Assembly: GCA_002413455.1 (NCBI GenBank)
Contig: DHXA01000075.1
Coordinates: 1-46,855 of the forward strand
Length of the DNA: 46,855 nt
Source: Rhodanobacter sp. UBA5168
GTDB lineage: Bacteria; Pseudomonadota; Gammaproteobacteria; Xanthomonadales; Rhodanobacteraceae
Reading direction: 5' to 3'
The position numbers and the translations under genes are program-made. Positions 1 to 8,695 of this stretch are shown in pieces (positions within the stretch are counted from its first letter, which is position 1; each line of letters opens with the position of its first letter). The notes under the pieces were generated by a model, which was not told the origin of the DNA, made no database searches, and saw nothing but the letters and a program-made list of their open reading frames with translations.

Positions 1-1
1 A

Positions 2-487
2 GTTGACTCTGTTATTTTCGATTTGGAACTGGGCGATATTCGCGTGAATCATCGTGCCCGCTTGGCGTACGGTGCCGGTACTCGGTCGGTATATCTGATG
101 GCATTCGCGGTCGCGGTTATGCAGTACTCGCTTAGTTCCGGCTTTCCCCATCTTGGCGTTCTTGTGATCGACTCCCCTCTGAAAGCATATGCAGATAGGG
201 ACGGACCAATCGGCGTCGATCCGGTAACAGTGGCTCAAAGGTTCTATTCATGGCTGGCGGATTGGCGAGGGCCGGGCCAAATTACGATTCTCGAGAATGA
301 AAAAATCGCTCCGGACACAGCGCGGCGACTTAATGCAATTCAGTTCACTCGTCGAAACGACCTGGGTAGGGCTGGCTTCTACTCGGTAAGCGCCGATCCC
401 CTCAAGCCGGGCGATGAGTCCCAGACCGAGGCGGCGGAACTCGATGAAGGCTCGCAAGGACCAGCCGAAGATTTGGGAGTGAGCTAG
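2..487 (+). CDS. C-terminal end of a Rad50/SMC-like ATPase (5' truncated by window)
   Basis: The frame is open from base 2 and ends at TAG 485-487, so only about 161 C-terminal residues are visible. They contain an ABC-signature-like stretch (AYGAGTRSVYLMAFAVAVMQY region), then a hydrophobic strand ending in a Walker B/D-loop-like VLVIDSPL, then a late strand with ITILENE. That order is typical of the C-terminal lobe of Rad50/SbcC/SMC-like ATPases. Such large coiled-coil ATPases are common in anti-phage and DNA-repair loci, and this one lies beside a helicase-nuclease gene in a mobile island. The N-terminal Walker A and coiled coils lie outside the window. The last 25 residues are acidic and poorly conserved in style, so the natural C-terminus may have been altered by the transposase remnant that follows. 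The family is inferred from motif order only. Confidence 0.55.
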   Translation, partial: VDSVIFDLELGDIRVNHRARLAYGAGTRSVYLMAFAVAVMQYSLSSGFPHLGVLVIDSPLKAYADRDGPIGVDPVTVAQRFYSWLADWRGPGQITILENEKIAPDTARRLNAIQFTRRNDLGRAGFYSVSADPLKPGDESQTEAAELDEGSQGPAEDLGVS

Positions 488-491
488 TGTA

Positions 492-1064
492 TTGGTGGAG
501 ACATCCAAGCCAGTCTCGCTAGGACAGGTCAGATCGACTCAAGCGCTTTCCAAAGCGTTGGATCGGCTGCTGGGCAACCGCCACCTGCATGCCGAGCGCG
601 AACACATCTATTAAGCCATGACCCGTTGGCTGGTGCGTAGCAAGCAGCCCATCATCATCATCGATTGGTCGGATCTGAAGGACGATCGAAGCTGGCATCT
701 ATTGCGCGCCGCGATATACGGGCGTCGCATGCAGATCGAGTTGTCGTTCCGCGATCTGAAGTCCCACCGCTACGGACAGGGCTTCGAGGACAGCCTCACA
801 CGCAAGGGTGCGCGTATCGAAGTGCTCTTGCTGCTCAGCGCGATGACCGCGTTTGCCAGTTGGCTCGTGGGCATGGCATATGAAACTTGCGGTATCGATG
901 CGTGGCTGACACCGTTCCGGTCGAAGCGGCGGCTTTATTCCGTCATGCGATTGGGGCGTGAAGCACTGGTCCGACGATGGTCATGCGTGTCTCTCAGCGC
1001 CCTTGTCGATCAGCTCAGGCATCCCAGCCAAAAACTACTCGATCAACTGGGCGTGCCATCATGA
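492..1064 (+). pseudogene. IS4-family transposase remnant with internal deletion and in-frame stop
   Basis: One reading frame carries recognisable N- and C-terminal parts of an IS4-type DDE transposase. The N-terminal part reads ALSKALDRLLGNRHLHAERE and is cut by TAA at 612-614. The frame then continues through IIIIDWSDLKDDRSW, where the first catalytic Asp region would lie, and jumps straight into YGRRMQIELSFRDLKS, the YREK-type C-terminal signature (Y, R, E, K). The central DDE core that should separate these parts, roughly 150 residues by family expectation, is missing. The element is therefore dead. No terminal inverted repeats could be paired with it. It sits between the ATPase fragment and a repeat array, marking an insertion hot spot inside the island. 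Confidence 0.8.
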
Positions 1065-1141
1065 ATTTTGTGGGAAACCTCAGGGTCAGAGTCGAGTTTT
1101 CTTTTTCCAGGCTCAGCGTCCGCTTCTGGCCGACCTCTGCC

Positions 1142-1296
1142 GGTCGACTCCACGGGGAAACCATGCCAGTTCCACTGGCGTTGCTGGTCAGGGCTACTGC
1201 CGGAAATGGGCAGTTTAGTTGCTGCCCCTGGTCACTTTCGCTGGCGACGCTGGTCAGTTGCTGTGGCGAAGGTGGGTAGGTGGCTGGCGTTTTGCA
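1142..1296. repeat. About seven degenerate 22-bp tandem repeats, IS21-end-like
   Basis: Units begin at 1142, 1164, 1186, 1208, 1230, 1252 and 1274, with an exact 22-base period. Each opens with a variant of GGTCAG (GGTCGA, TGCCAG, GGTCAG, GGGCAG, GGTCAC, GGTCAG, GGGTAG). Several carry CTGGCG/GTGGCG about 11 bases in, and the rough consensus is GGTCAGTTTCGCTGGCGNNGCT. Multiple direct repeats of this kind are typical of IS21-family ends, where they bind the transposase. No istA or istB gene is left here, so this is probably an orphan end. The stretch 1065-1361 has no gene. Confidence 0.55.
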
Positions 1297-1361
1297 GGTC
1301 GGCAGGGATTCGTACGAAAACGGGGTAGAACCCGCCACTTCCTGACATCGAGTAATGTACC

Positions 1362-4300
1362 TCAGACGTTCATCGTCCGAATCGCATGCTCGATTCGCAA
1401 TCTAGCCTGCGTCGTCACTCGCTTCACCCCAAAGATCCTCGCTACCTCGATGGCGCGGTCGCCGAGTAGGACCGAACGAGCTGCTGACCGAAGTTCGTTT
1501 ATGCCGATTTCCTCGATCGAGCGCGCATCCTCAGTGGTGGCCGGCACGCGGAAGCAATCCCATTTTTCGACATCGTCGAAACGCGTCCATACGAAGTTTC
1601 CCTGCAGTGCGTCCGGTTGGACGTGGTGATTTCGCTCAATAATGTCTAAGACCCGTTCCCGAATCAGGCGTCCAGCACGTTGGAAACCGTGCGCACGCGC
1701 CACACGCTGCACGAGGAGGGTGTCCAATATCGGTGCCTCCTGATGGAGGATGCGCTGGATCAGCGTGGCAAGCATCGTTCCATATGAGGGTTCATGGAAG
1801 AGATCGGGCTTGAGTTGGCCTACTAAATCGGGGTAGGCGGCCACGCGGTATAGGCTGCGAGTGACGGCCTCGGACGCGGGTGATGCGTATGTCGAGAAAC
1901 GCATCACGGATTCATCGTGAACAGTAGCTTCTGCAATAGTTGCGTCCGAATTGTCTGCCTGTTCGATTTTCGCGATGGTATCGAGTCCGACAACATCAGG
2001 TTGCAATGGCAGAGCGTCAGCAACCGCTTTCATTGCCTTCTTCACCGCCTCGGCGGCAGCGACAGCATCGACTCGCGATTTGTCGAGCATGCCCGTAATA
2101 GCAACATGCAGGCGATCGAGAGCTCCGGCCCGGTCGACCCACCATTCCGTCGACCACACGCGTACGAGCTTCCAGCCCAGGCCTTGGAGGATCGCGCTGC
2201 GGACTTTGTCGCGATCCCGCGCTGTGGCTGCACTGTGGTAGGTCGCACCGTCGCATTCCACACCGACCAAATAGTCGCCTGGGCGATCGGGATGGATTAC
2301 ACCGAGGTCGATGCGAAAACGTGAGACGCCAATCTGTGGCACAACGTTCCAACCTTTTGCGCGAAGGCCATCCGCCACGTATTGCTCGAAGGGGCTGTCA
2401 TACGAGCCGACGGAGCCGTGGACAGCTTCGGCTAGAGCGCGTGGTCCACGCTGAGCAAACTCGATGAAGTGGCGTAGGTCATGGACCGCGCGTGCCGACG
2501 TGCGATTCATGTCGACCATCGACGGATCGAAGGACGTGAAGACCAGCATTTCCTGGCGAGCCCGGGTCACCGCCACATTAAGCCGCCGCCAGCCACCTTC
2601 TCTGTTGAGCGGGCCGAAATTCATGGACATGACCTGGGCGCCGGGTTCGGCGGGGCCGTAGCCGATGCCTAGGATGATGACATCACGTTCGTCACCCTGG
2701 ACCGTTTCGAGGTTCTTCACTACGACAGGCTCAGACCGGTCCAACTGAAAATAGGGCTCGATCTCGGGGCGTTCAGCACGGGCTTGGTCAAGCAGATCGC
2801 TGACGAGTTTCTGCTGCTCGCCGTTGAGTGTGATGATACCTATGGATTTTCCCGAAGCGATAAACTCCGGATCGGTCAGACGCTTCACGGTCTCCTCGAC
2901 GATCGCCTTGGCCTCGATCTGGTTGTTCCGCCCCTTGCCCTTGGCGTATACGCCTTGTACCCGGCGCCACTCGACAGCGCTTGCGCGGGTCTCTGCCGCG
3001 GGAAAGGTGATCAGTTCGTTGTCGTAGTAGTTGTGGTTGGAGAACGCGATGAGGCTCTCGTGGCGACTGCGGTAATGCCAGGTGAGGCGATGGCTGGGCA
3101 CCCCGGCGCCCAGGCATTCATCGAGGATGCTCTCCAAGTCCTCCTCTGTATCGTCGTCGCCGGCGCTCGCGCCACGATTGAAGAAGCTGGTGGGTGGCAT
3201 TTGCTGTGGATCGCCTGCCACCACGACCTGCTTGCCCCTCGCGATGGAACCGATCGCATCCCAAGGCGCGATTTGCGACGCTTCGTCAAAAATCACTAGG
3301 TCAAATAAATCCTGGTCGGCCGGCAGGTATTGAGCGATGGAAAGCGGGCTCATCAGCATGCAGGGTGCCAGCTTCGACATGGCATCGCCCATTTCCACCG
3401 CCAGCTGACGCACTGGTTTGTGGCGGCGTGACTTTTGCAGCTCATGTTTGAGTACGCCGAAGCCACCACTTTTGGCGGCTTCATTCTTGTCCGGAATCAG
3501 CCCGCACAGCTTGGCGCGAATGTAACGGCTGCTGAGTTTGGCCAGCTGGTCGTCCACACGCCGGTACGCTTCGATATCGCTCATGTGCTCAGCAGGTACG
3601 AAACCGCGCAGGAGTGGTTCATCGTCAATGGCGCCGATGGCGAACCAACGGGCATAGGCCACTTCGAAGAGGTCAGCGATCGGTCCGTTCGCCACGCTGC
3701 GATCCAACACGGCGTCCGTCAGGGATGACAAGCCAAGAGCCTTCGCTTCATCTTGAACCCGGCACCAGTCGCACCATGCCTTGAGCTGAGACTCGTTTTC
3801 GATGACCGCTTGTGCGGTTGCGCGGAGCGCTTTCAGGTCCGCCGTCGCATCGACAGTCGTTCCCGACAACTCGGAGAACTGGGTGAATGCCAACAGCAAC
3901 CGTTCGTAAGCACTTTTCAGCATAGCGACAGCGCCTGCTATGGCTCCGGCAGCGGCCAGCAAGTCATTTCCCTCGACGATCAATACCGCCGCCGCCCGAC
4001 GCAGCAACACCAGATGCTCCGGTGCCTTGGCCAGGCCGACAAGGCTTGCACGCATCTCATCCGCTAGCTTCATCGCTGCCGAAATCTTTGGGATGTTCGT
4101 AGCGAGGCCAGCCCAGCCGGGCATGCCTTGAAGTCCAGCGCCGAGCGAATCGACCTCAACAAGGAGGTCGCGCATCTGCTGCAGCTTCGGCAAATCTGTT
4201 TCGACATCTGGAAGGCTCTTGACACCACCCGCCGCGGCGAGCTGACGAGCAACCCTCTTCTTGGCCATGCCTGCGAGGAACCAGAATTTCTGCGCGGCTT

Positions 4301-7238
4301 CGTCCCAGTGCCGCCGGATGCCTTCGATGTCGAGACCTCGGGCCGCTTCGCGATCGTAGGAGAACGACAAACTCCCCTCGATGCTGCTGTACTCGCGGAT
4401 GAAGCCGATCCCTTTCTTTGCTGCGGCCTGTTTGGAGGCGCCCTCAGGCGAGAAGGCGAACCTGAGATCCAGCCCATAGGCATCCGGAAGGAGCCGTGCG
4501 AAACCGAGAAGAGCGGGGATGCTGATGTACTCCTCGCGCTCAAGAGGCATCTTGGTCAAGTCCAGCGCCTGCACGAATGCCGTATGGCAGAGATCCATGG
4601 CGGAGAGCATCGCGCGTGCATTGGCGACCACCGCTTCTTGCCAGCCGTTGGACCAATCGCTACGCCGGAGTAGCGAGAAATCACCAGGCGATCGTTCGGC
4701 GGCTTGACGGTTGAGATCGAGGCGACGCGCTACATCGCGCAATTGCGTCATCTGCGCCGCGTCGTGCCGTGTGCTGCCGGGCCACGCCAGCCGTGGCGTG
4801 CTCGGCGTCGCATCCCGGATGACGCGCCCCATGGCTTGGTGGACCGTCAGACCATTGGGCCAGCGCTTGTGCAGCACGCCGACCACACCGTTGAGCTTGC
4901 TCCTGAGCTCATGTACGCGTTCGGCTTCGATGCGCCACTCCTCCTGAGAGAGGGCGTCGCGTGTGTCCCACGCCCGCTCTAGCTGCTTGAGGACCTCCAC
5001 CTTGGAAGCTTTGCTTGAATGAAGTTCAAGGCAGAACTCGCCGATGTTCTTCTCGTCGAGTCGCCGCTTCACCACATCAAGCGCGGCCATCTTTTCAGCC
5101 ACAAACAACACGCGTCGGCCGAGGGCGAGGTTATGGGCGATCATGTTGGCGATGGTTTGTGATTTGCCGGTGCCCGGGGGACCGTCCAGCACGAAACTGT
5201 GCTCGCTTGCCGAAGCGACCACGGCAGCTAGCTGCGATGAATCAGCGGGCAGGGGAGTAAACAACTTGCCAGGCTCGACCTGGGCGTCGAGTTTCTCGGG
5301 ACGCGGGAACTCAGCCGGTGACTTGAAGCCTGCTCCGCCTATCTTCCTCTCCAGCAGATGGCGGACCATCGGACTCTGCATCAGCTGCTCGGAACGGTCC
5401 GTCAGGTCCTTCCACATGAGGTACTTGGCGAAGGAAAACGTCCCGAGCACGAGGTCGTTCGTGACCTCGAACCCGGGCATGTCGCGAACGGCGTGTCGGA
5501 CCTTATTCCAGATCCCCGCTACATCGATGCCGCTCTGGTCCGTCGGAAGATCGCCGTCCAGACCGGGTATGTTTAGCTCGAAGTCGTGGCGAAGTAGCTC
5601 GAGTAAGGTGAGATTGAACCGGGGATCCTCGTCCAGCATCGTCATGGTTACCCCGGATACCGCGCTTTTTCGCTCGAGCCTCACGGGCAATAGGATCAAG
5701 GGCGCCGAATAGGACTTCGGATCGTCTGCCGCTTTTTTCCATTTCAAAAATCCGATTGCCAGAAACAGGGTATTGGCACCACCTTCATCGAGATCGCTAC
5801 GTGCCTTTCGATACATGTCCACCAGCGCGGCTTCGAGCTTCGTCTTCTCCAGCGTTGCCAGCACTTCGGCACGATTGAGTGCGTTGCGGGCGTAAGCGTC
5901 GCGCAAATTCTCCCGGTTTTGCTGCTCATAGAGCGCGGAGTCCCGGCCCCCGGCTTCGAGGTCGGGCATCGCCACGACGCGAATCCGCTTGCCCTCCGCC
6001 AGCTGGTCCTCCAGCGCAGCTGGGTCGGGGCAGATAAGCCGGATGGCCTTCGCGCTGTCGGGGACGTGCAAGAGGCGGTTGCGCGTGGTCAAATCGAGCA
6101 GCTTTCGCTGCCACAACTGCAGCTTGCCAGCCGGGCTCTCGGGCTCGATTGCCACTTCGACATCGAAGCTGGGAAGGGCAGGGGCTTCCTCGAGCGCGTC
6201 GCTTACCGCTGCAGCAGGCGCTTCCCCGTCGGCGCTGCCGTGTGGTCGTTGGGGCATAGCGAGCGCCAGCGGGCGGATGCGTTGCATCCGGGCACGACGG
6301 ATGTCGAGCGCCATGATGAAGTCGTCGTCGTTCACCTGCCGCTGGGCATGCTCCACTGCATGGCTAAAGCCGGGCGAGGGGGCCTGGGTGGCGAGCGTGG
6401 TCTCGAAGGTGACAAGCTCCTTCAAGGCAATGCGTTTGCGCAACGCGGATGCATCCTCCGTGATGAGTTGCGAGAACTCCTGCGGCTGCAGCCACACTCC
6501 GACGAAGGCGTGTCCCTGGGTGAGGACAAGGAGCGCATTGAGACCCGCTTGCTCCAATGCAGCGGCAAAGAGCAACGCCGTATCCAAACACGTGCCGACA
6601 CCGCCTTCCAGGATCAGTGATGGTGTGCGGACCTTTTGTCCCTGCGTTTCAAAGCTTGCCGGTGGCAGCGCGTACCTGATACTCAAGCCGCAGACGCTGG
6701 ACCAGATAGCCGAGGCAAGCTCCCATGTCCGGCTTCGTGATTGTCCTGTATAGCCGTCAATGGCGTCCTTCTTACCCGCACGACGCAGGACCTCGGACGC
6801 CCCCTTCAAGACGCGATCGGTTGAAGGATCGTTCGGCATGCAAAAAGCGGCGAGCAGCTCAGGCATCGCCTGTGCCCCACCCCATTGGTTCTTGGCTAGC
6901 AGCTCGACGGGATATGACGTCTCGGCGATCACTTGGTCGCCAATGCGCACCTTGATTGTCAGGTCGGAGCACAGGCTCTCAGTGAGCTCCGAAAGATAGG
7001 CGGCGTGCAGCTTCACGTCGCGATCCGGGATACGCACGCTCGACCCATGAAGCAGGCGATCGATGCGCCAATGCTTTGGTTCCAGGAAGGGCAGGCCACT
7101 GGTCAACTCCACGACGAGATCGTCGTGATCAATGCCCGCGTCATTCGATATGGTCAGTTCCCGAAGAATGGGTACCGCGTTCTGGTGCGAAGCAAAGCCA
7201 ATCTTGCTTGCGACGGTTCCTTCGATCGCGATGCCCAT
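1362..7238 (-). CDS. Giant transglutaminase-like / DUF4011 / SF1 helicase / Vsr-like nuclease protein
   Basis: This 1958-residue protein probably couples ATP-driven DNA or RNA translocation to nucleic-acid cleavage in cytoplasmic defence. A transglutaminase-like domain lies near residues 190-260, with Cys217 in GVGTCLDTA and His243 in GHAFVGVW. The DUF4011 signature WQRKLLDLTTRNRLL follows near residue 375. The SF1 helicase has Walker A GPPGTGKS at 686-693, DEAS near 1313, GDPQQMPP near 1340, VQGDERD near 1500 and VAVTRAR near 1554. A PD-(D/E)XK nuclease of the Vsr/DUF559 type follows, with VECDG around Glu1661 and Asp1663. A DUF3320-like tail containing RVARAHGFQRAGRLI is near 1815. The ATG at 7238 has a strong AAGGGGAG ribosome site six bases upstream. 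The layout matches the single-gene helicase-Vsr defence proteins (Hhe type, from memory). It is intact and monocistronic. Confidence 0.85.
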   Translation of the reverse strand: MGIAIEGTVASKIGFASHQNAVPILRELTISNDAGIDHDDLVVELTSGLPFLEPKHWRIDRLLHGSSVRIPDRDVKLHAAYLSELTESLCSDLTIKVRIGDQVIAETSYPVELLAKNQWGGAQAMPELLAAFCMPNDPSTDRVLKGASEVLRRAGKKDAIDGYTGQSRSRTWELASAIWSSVCGLSIRYALPPASFETQGQKVRTPSLILEGGVGTCLDTALLFAAALEQAGLNALLVLTQGHAFVGVWLQPQEFSQLITEDASALRKRIALKELVTFETTLATQAPSPGFSHAVEHAQRQVNDDDFIMALDIRRARMQRIRPLALAMPQRPHGSADGEAPAAAVSDALEEAPALPSFDVEVAIEPESPAGKLQLWQRKLLDLTTRNRLLHVPDSAKAIRLICPDPAALEDQLAEGKRIRVVAMPDLEAGGRDSALYEQQNRENLRDAYARNALNRAEVLATLEKTKLEAALVDMYRKARSDLDEGGANTLFLAIGFLKWKKAADDPKSYSAPLILLPVRLERKSAVSGVTMTMLDEDPRFNLTLLELLRHDFELNIPGLDGDLPTDQSGIDVAGIWNKVRHAVRDMPGFEVTNDLVLGTFSFAKYLMWKDLTDRSEQLMQSPMVRHLLERKIGGAGFKSPAEFPRPEKLDAQVEPGKLFTPLPADSSQLAAVVASASEHSFVLDGPPGTGKSQTIANMIAHNLALGRRVLFVAEKMAALDVVKRRLDEKNIGEFCLELHSSKASKVEVLKQLERAWDTRDALSQEEWRIEAERVHELRSKLNGVVGVLHKRWPNGLTVHQAMGRVIRDATPSTPRLAWPGSTRHDAAQMTQLRDVARRLDLNRQAAERSPGDFSLLRRSDWSNGWQEAVVANARAMLSAMDLCHTAFVQALDLTKMPLEREEYISIPALLGFARLLPDAYGLDLRFAFSPEGASKQAAAKKGIGFIREYSSIEGSLSFSYDREAARGLDIEGIRRHWDEAAQKFWFLAGMAKKRVARQLAAAGGVKSLPDVETDLPKLQQMRDLLVEVDSLGAGLQGMPGWAGLATNIPKISAAMKLADEMRASLVGLAKAPEHLVLLRRAAAVLIVEGNDLLAAAGAIAGAVAMLKSAYERLLLAFTQFSELSGTTVDATADLKALRATAQAVIENESQLKAWCDWCRVQDEAKALGLSSLTDAVLDRSVANGPIADLFEVAYARWFAIGAIDDEPLLRGFVPAEHMSDIEAYRRVDDQLAKLSSRYIRAKLCGLIPDKNEAAKSGGFGVLKHELQKSRRHKPVRQLAVEMGDAMSKLAPCMLMSPLSIAQYLPADQDLFDLVIFDEASQIAPWDAIGSIARGKQVVVAGDPQQMPPTSFFNRGASAGDDDTEEDLESILDECLGAGVPSHRLTWHYRSRHESLIAFSNHNYYDNELITFPAAETRASAVEWRRVQGVYAKGKGRNNQIEAKAIVEETVKRLTDPEFIASGKSIGIITLNGEQQKLVSDLLDQARAERPEIEPYFQLDRSEPVVVKNLETVQGDERDVIILGIGYGPAEPGAQVMSMNFGPLNREGGWRRLNVAVTRARQEMLVFTSFDPSMVDMNRTSARAVHDLRHFIEFAQRGPRALAEAVHGSVGSYDSPFEQYVADGLRAKGWNVVPQIGVSRFRIDLGVIHPDRPGDYLVGVECDGATYHSAATARDRDKVRSAILQGLGWKLVRVWSTEWWVDRAGALDRLHVAITGMLDKSRVDAVAAAEAVKKAMKAVADALPLQPDVVGLDTIAKIEQADNSDATIAEATVHDESVMRFSTYASPASEAVTRSLYRVAAYPDLVGQLKPDLFHEPSYGTMLATLIQRILHQEAPILDTLLVQRVARAHGFQRAGRLIRERVLDIIERNHHVQPDALQGNFVWTRFDDVEKWDCFRVPATTEDARSIEEIGINELRSAARSVLLGDRAIEVARIFGVKRVTTQARLRIEHAIRTMNV

Positions 7239-7458
7239 GTAACTCCCCTTTCACCGTTTGTTCGACGGTCTCACCAACCATCATAGTCCGACGATGGTTT
7301 TGCGGGGCGGACTGGTTTAAATCCCCTGGGTCAACGAACAGATAGCAGCTGCCGCGTTCCGTAGCAGTCGGGTCTAGGATCCACGATCCGGCCGTTAGAC
7401 ATGCATCCCCGGCGATATGCCTTCCATCCATGGCTTAGATTGACTGATGACGCAAAGC

Positions 7459-7683
7459 TCAGCTTTGTGCCCTTTTTTTAGTCAAATTCTGGGCAACGGC
7501 CACAATCTCCTCCATCACAGCTGAGTCGTCTTTTGCAGAAATCCAGACGCCATCATCGAGATGACAATGCAAGTATAGGTTCTCCTTTTCGACCCAGCCC
7601 AGAGCCGCGACAACGTCTGGCGGTAGCTCGATGGATCGACAATCACCAGCATTCCGGATGGCTACGAGCCTAACGTTGTCCAT
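7459..7683 (-). CDS. AbrB/MazE-like small DNA-binding protein
   Basis: This 74-residue protein has the swapped-hairpin AbrB/SpoVT pattern: a short basic strand (RLVAIRNAGDCRSIELP), then LPPDVVAALGW and a second strand pair. Such proteins are transition-state regulators or MazE-type antitoxins. GTG at 7686 and ATG at 7683 are adjacent; GGAG lies eight bases before the ATG, which is preferred here. It is 62 bases downstream of the XRE regulator on the same strand and probably shares its transcript. No toxin-sized partner follows: downstream lie 220 bases of non-coding DNA and then the large helicase gene. It may therefore regulate the helicase gene rather than act as an antitoxin. The family call rests on pattern only. 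Confidence 0.6.
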   Translation of the reverse strand: MDNVRLVAIRNAGDCRSIELPPDVVAALGWVEKENLYLHCHLDDGVWISAKDDSAVMEEIVAVAQNLTKKRAQS

Positions 7684-7748
7684 CACACTATCTCCAAGTC
7701 AGTCTCAATGAAGAAGAAGGCAATGCATCGTGCCTGGATCTGACGTCT

Positions 7749-8066
7749 TCAACGACCTTCCACATCCTTGAGTAATTTTTCTTGATCCGTGGCATTCATT
7801 TGATCAAACGCACGGATCATGCGCGCCAACCGCTCGCTGTCGGCATACATATAGGCAAGCGGCACACCAAGGACTTTTGCCAGACGTTCAGCTGTTGAAG
7901 CATCCGGAGCGTGGATTCCTTGCTCGTAGCGATTGATTCTGGTGCTGGCCACAAACGCATCTAACCCCGCACGGATGCCGAGCCCCTTTTGAGACAAACC
8001 AGCCGCCAATCGAGCTTGTCTCAAACGTCGGCTGAATACAGATGACGGCTCTTGTCGGCGAGGCAT
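7749..8066 (-). CDS. XRE-family helix-turn-helix repressor
   Basis: A 105-residue protein whose first 75 residues form a Cro/cI-type HTH_3 domain: FSRRLRQARLAAGLSQKGLG, then RINRYEQGIHAPDASTAERLAKVLGVPLAYMY. The loop before the recognition helix is a few residues longer than usual (GLDAFVASTRINRYEQG). The tail is short and helical, with no protease or ligand domain, so it is a simple dimeric repressor. It is transcribed away from the 8189 gene. The intergenic region carries two CTACGA-N3-TCGTAG palindromes that are good candidates for its operator, giving autoregulation plus control of the divergent gene. The AbrB-like gene lies directly downstream. Confidence 0.85.
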   Translation of the reverse strand: MPRRQEPSSVFSRRLRQARLAAGLSQKGLGIRAGLDAFVASTRINRYEQGIHAPDASTAERLAKVLGVPLAYMYADSERLARMIRAFDQMNATDQEKLLKDVEGR

Positions 8067-8089
8067 TGGATGACCGTAGGAAGTGGCTC

Positions 8090-8138
8090 CTACGAGATTC
8101 GTTGCTTTGCCTTGATCCCGATACTACGATATTCGTAG
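8090..8138. promoter_or_regulatory. Two CTACGA-N3-TCGTAG operator palindromes
   Basis: A perfect palindrome, CTACGATATTCGTAG, occupies 8124-8138. A one-mismatch copy, CTACGAGATTCGTTG, occupies 8090-8104. The centres are 34 bases apart, about three helical turns, so two dimers would bind the same face. They lie in the divergent gap between the XRE gene (start 8066) and the 8189 gene. The layout is typical of an XRE repressor operator; binding itself is inferred. Confidence 0.65.
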
Positions 8139-8188
8139 CCTTACAGCGAAGCAGTTGGTGTGTTCCGGGCAACGGAGGGTAAGGGACA

Positions 8189-8539
8189 GTGGCCCTAAAG
8201 CTCATGTTCGAAGATATGTGGGAAGTATCCCTATCCGTGGACCGACGCCTCCACGAAGCCCTTGCGGTGCAGCGTGAGCGCGCAGTTCAAACTGAAACGG
8301 TCGATTCATTTACGCTTCGACTGTCTGTCTGCATTGCCAACTCGTTGGCAACCTTCCTTGACCTCGATCTTCAGCTGCCGTCGCCAAATCAGGTGAAGTA
8401 TGCGACGGATATCGCGCGCGAAGTTGGGGTAGCCATGCCTGCTGAAGCGTTGCGATACCGAGGAGCCTGCAGCGAATTCATAGCTCGCTTTGAAGACACC
8501 TTCAAGGCGAGCAAAGAGCAGGGGAGTTCACCCCGTTAG
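8189..8539 (+). CDS. Uncharacterised 116-residue protein, XRE-linked
   Basis: I do not recognise this protein as a named family. The GTG start is chosen because GGAGGG lies nine bases upstream (8174-8179); an in-frame ATG follows five codons later. The N-terminal two thirds are predicted helical and mixed charge (VDRRLHEALAVQRERAVQTE). The last 45 residues contain LPSPNQVKYATDIAREVGVAMPAEAL followed by ACSEFIARFED. A similar PSxxQxxFAxxIA...LP...ACxxFI stretch is found as a small C-terminal appendage on DNA-processing enzymes of mobile elements, such as some topoisomerase III proteins; that comparison is from memory. It is transcribed divergently from the XRE repressor, which probably controls it, and converges on the recombinase operon. 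Confidence 0.6.
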   Translation: MALKLMFEDMWEVSLSVDRRLHEALAVQRERAVQTETVDSFTLRLSVCIANSLATFLDLDLQLPSPNQVKYATDIAREVGVAMPAEALRYRGACSEFIARFEDTFKASKEQGSSPR

Positions 8540-8615
8540 TGCGAGGTGGAACTGCCCGGGGGGCTTTCGTGCGCAGCCAAATGGCGGCGTCGCTGTGATC
8601 AAGCGGGGTAGGGGA

Positions 8616-8695
8616 ACCGTGAAGGCTACAAACCACAGAGGGTCCCGCGAAGCATTCTTCGTACTCAAGCGAAACCGACCCAGTGCCTTCACGGT
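8616..8695. repeat. Perfect 11-bp inverted repeat, ACCGTGAAGGC / GCCTTCACGGT
   Basis: The arms are at 8616-8626 and 8685-8695, separated by 58 bases. The right arm overlaps the last codons and stop of the small recombinase-operon protein. There is no T-run, so it is not a classic terminator. It could be a long-range RNA stem closing the recombinase transcript, or a protein-binding pair. The segment 8540-8688 has no gene. Confidence 0.4.

Noticed and set aside
7453..7467. Hairpin CAAAGC-TCA-GCTTTG with T-run on the plus strand
   Set aside because: It looks like a plus-strand terminator, but no plus-strand gene ends here, and the minus-strand gene it overlaps has no U-run after it.
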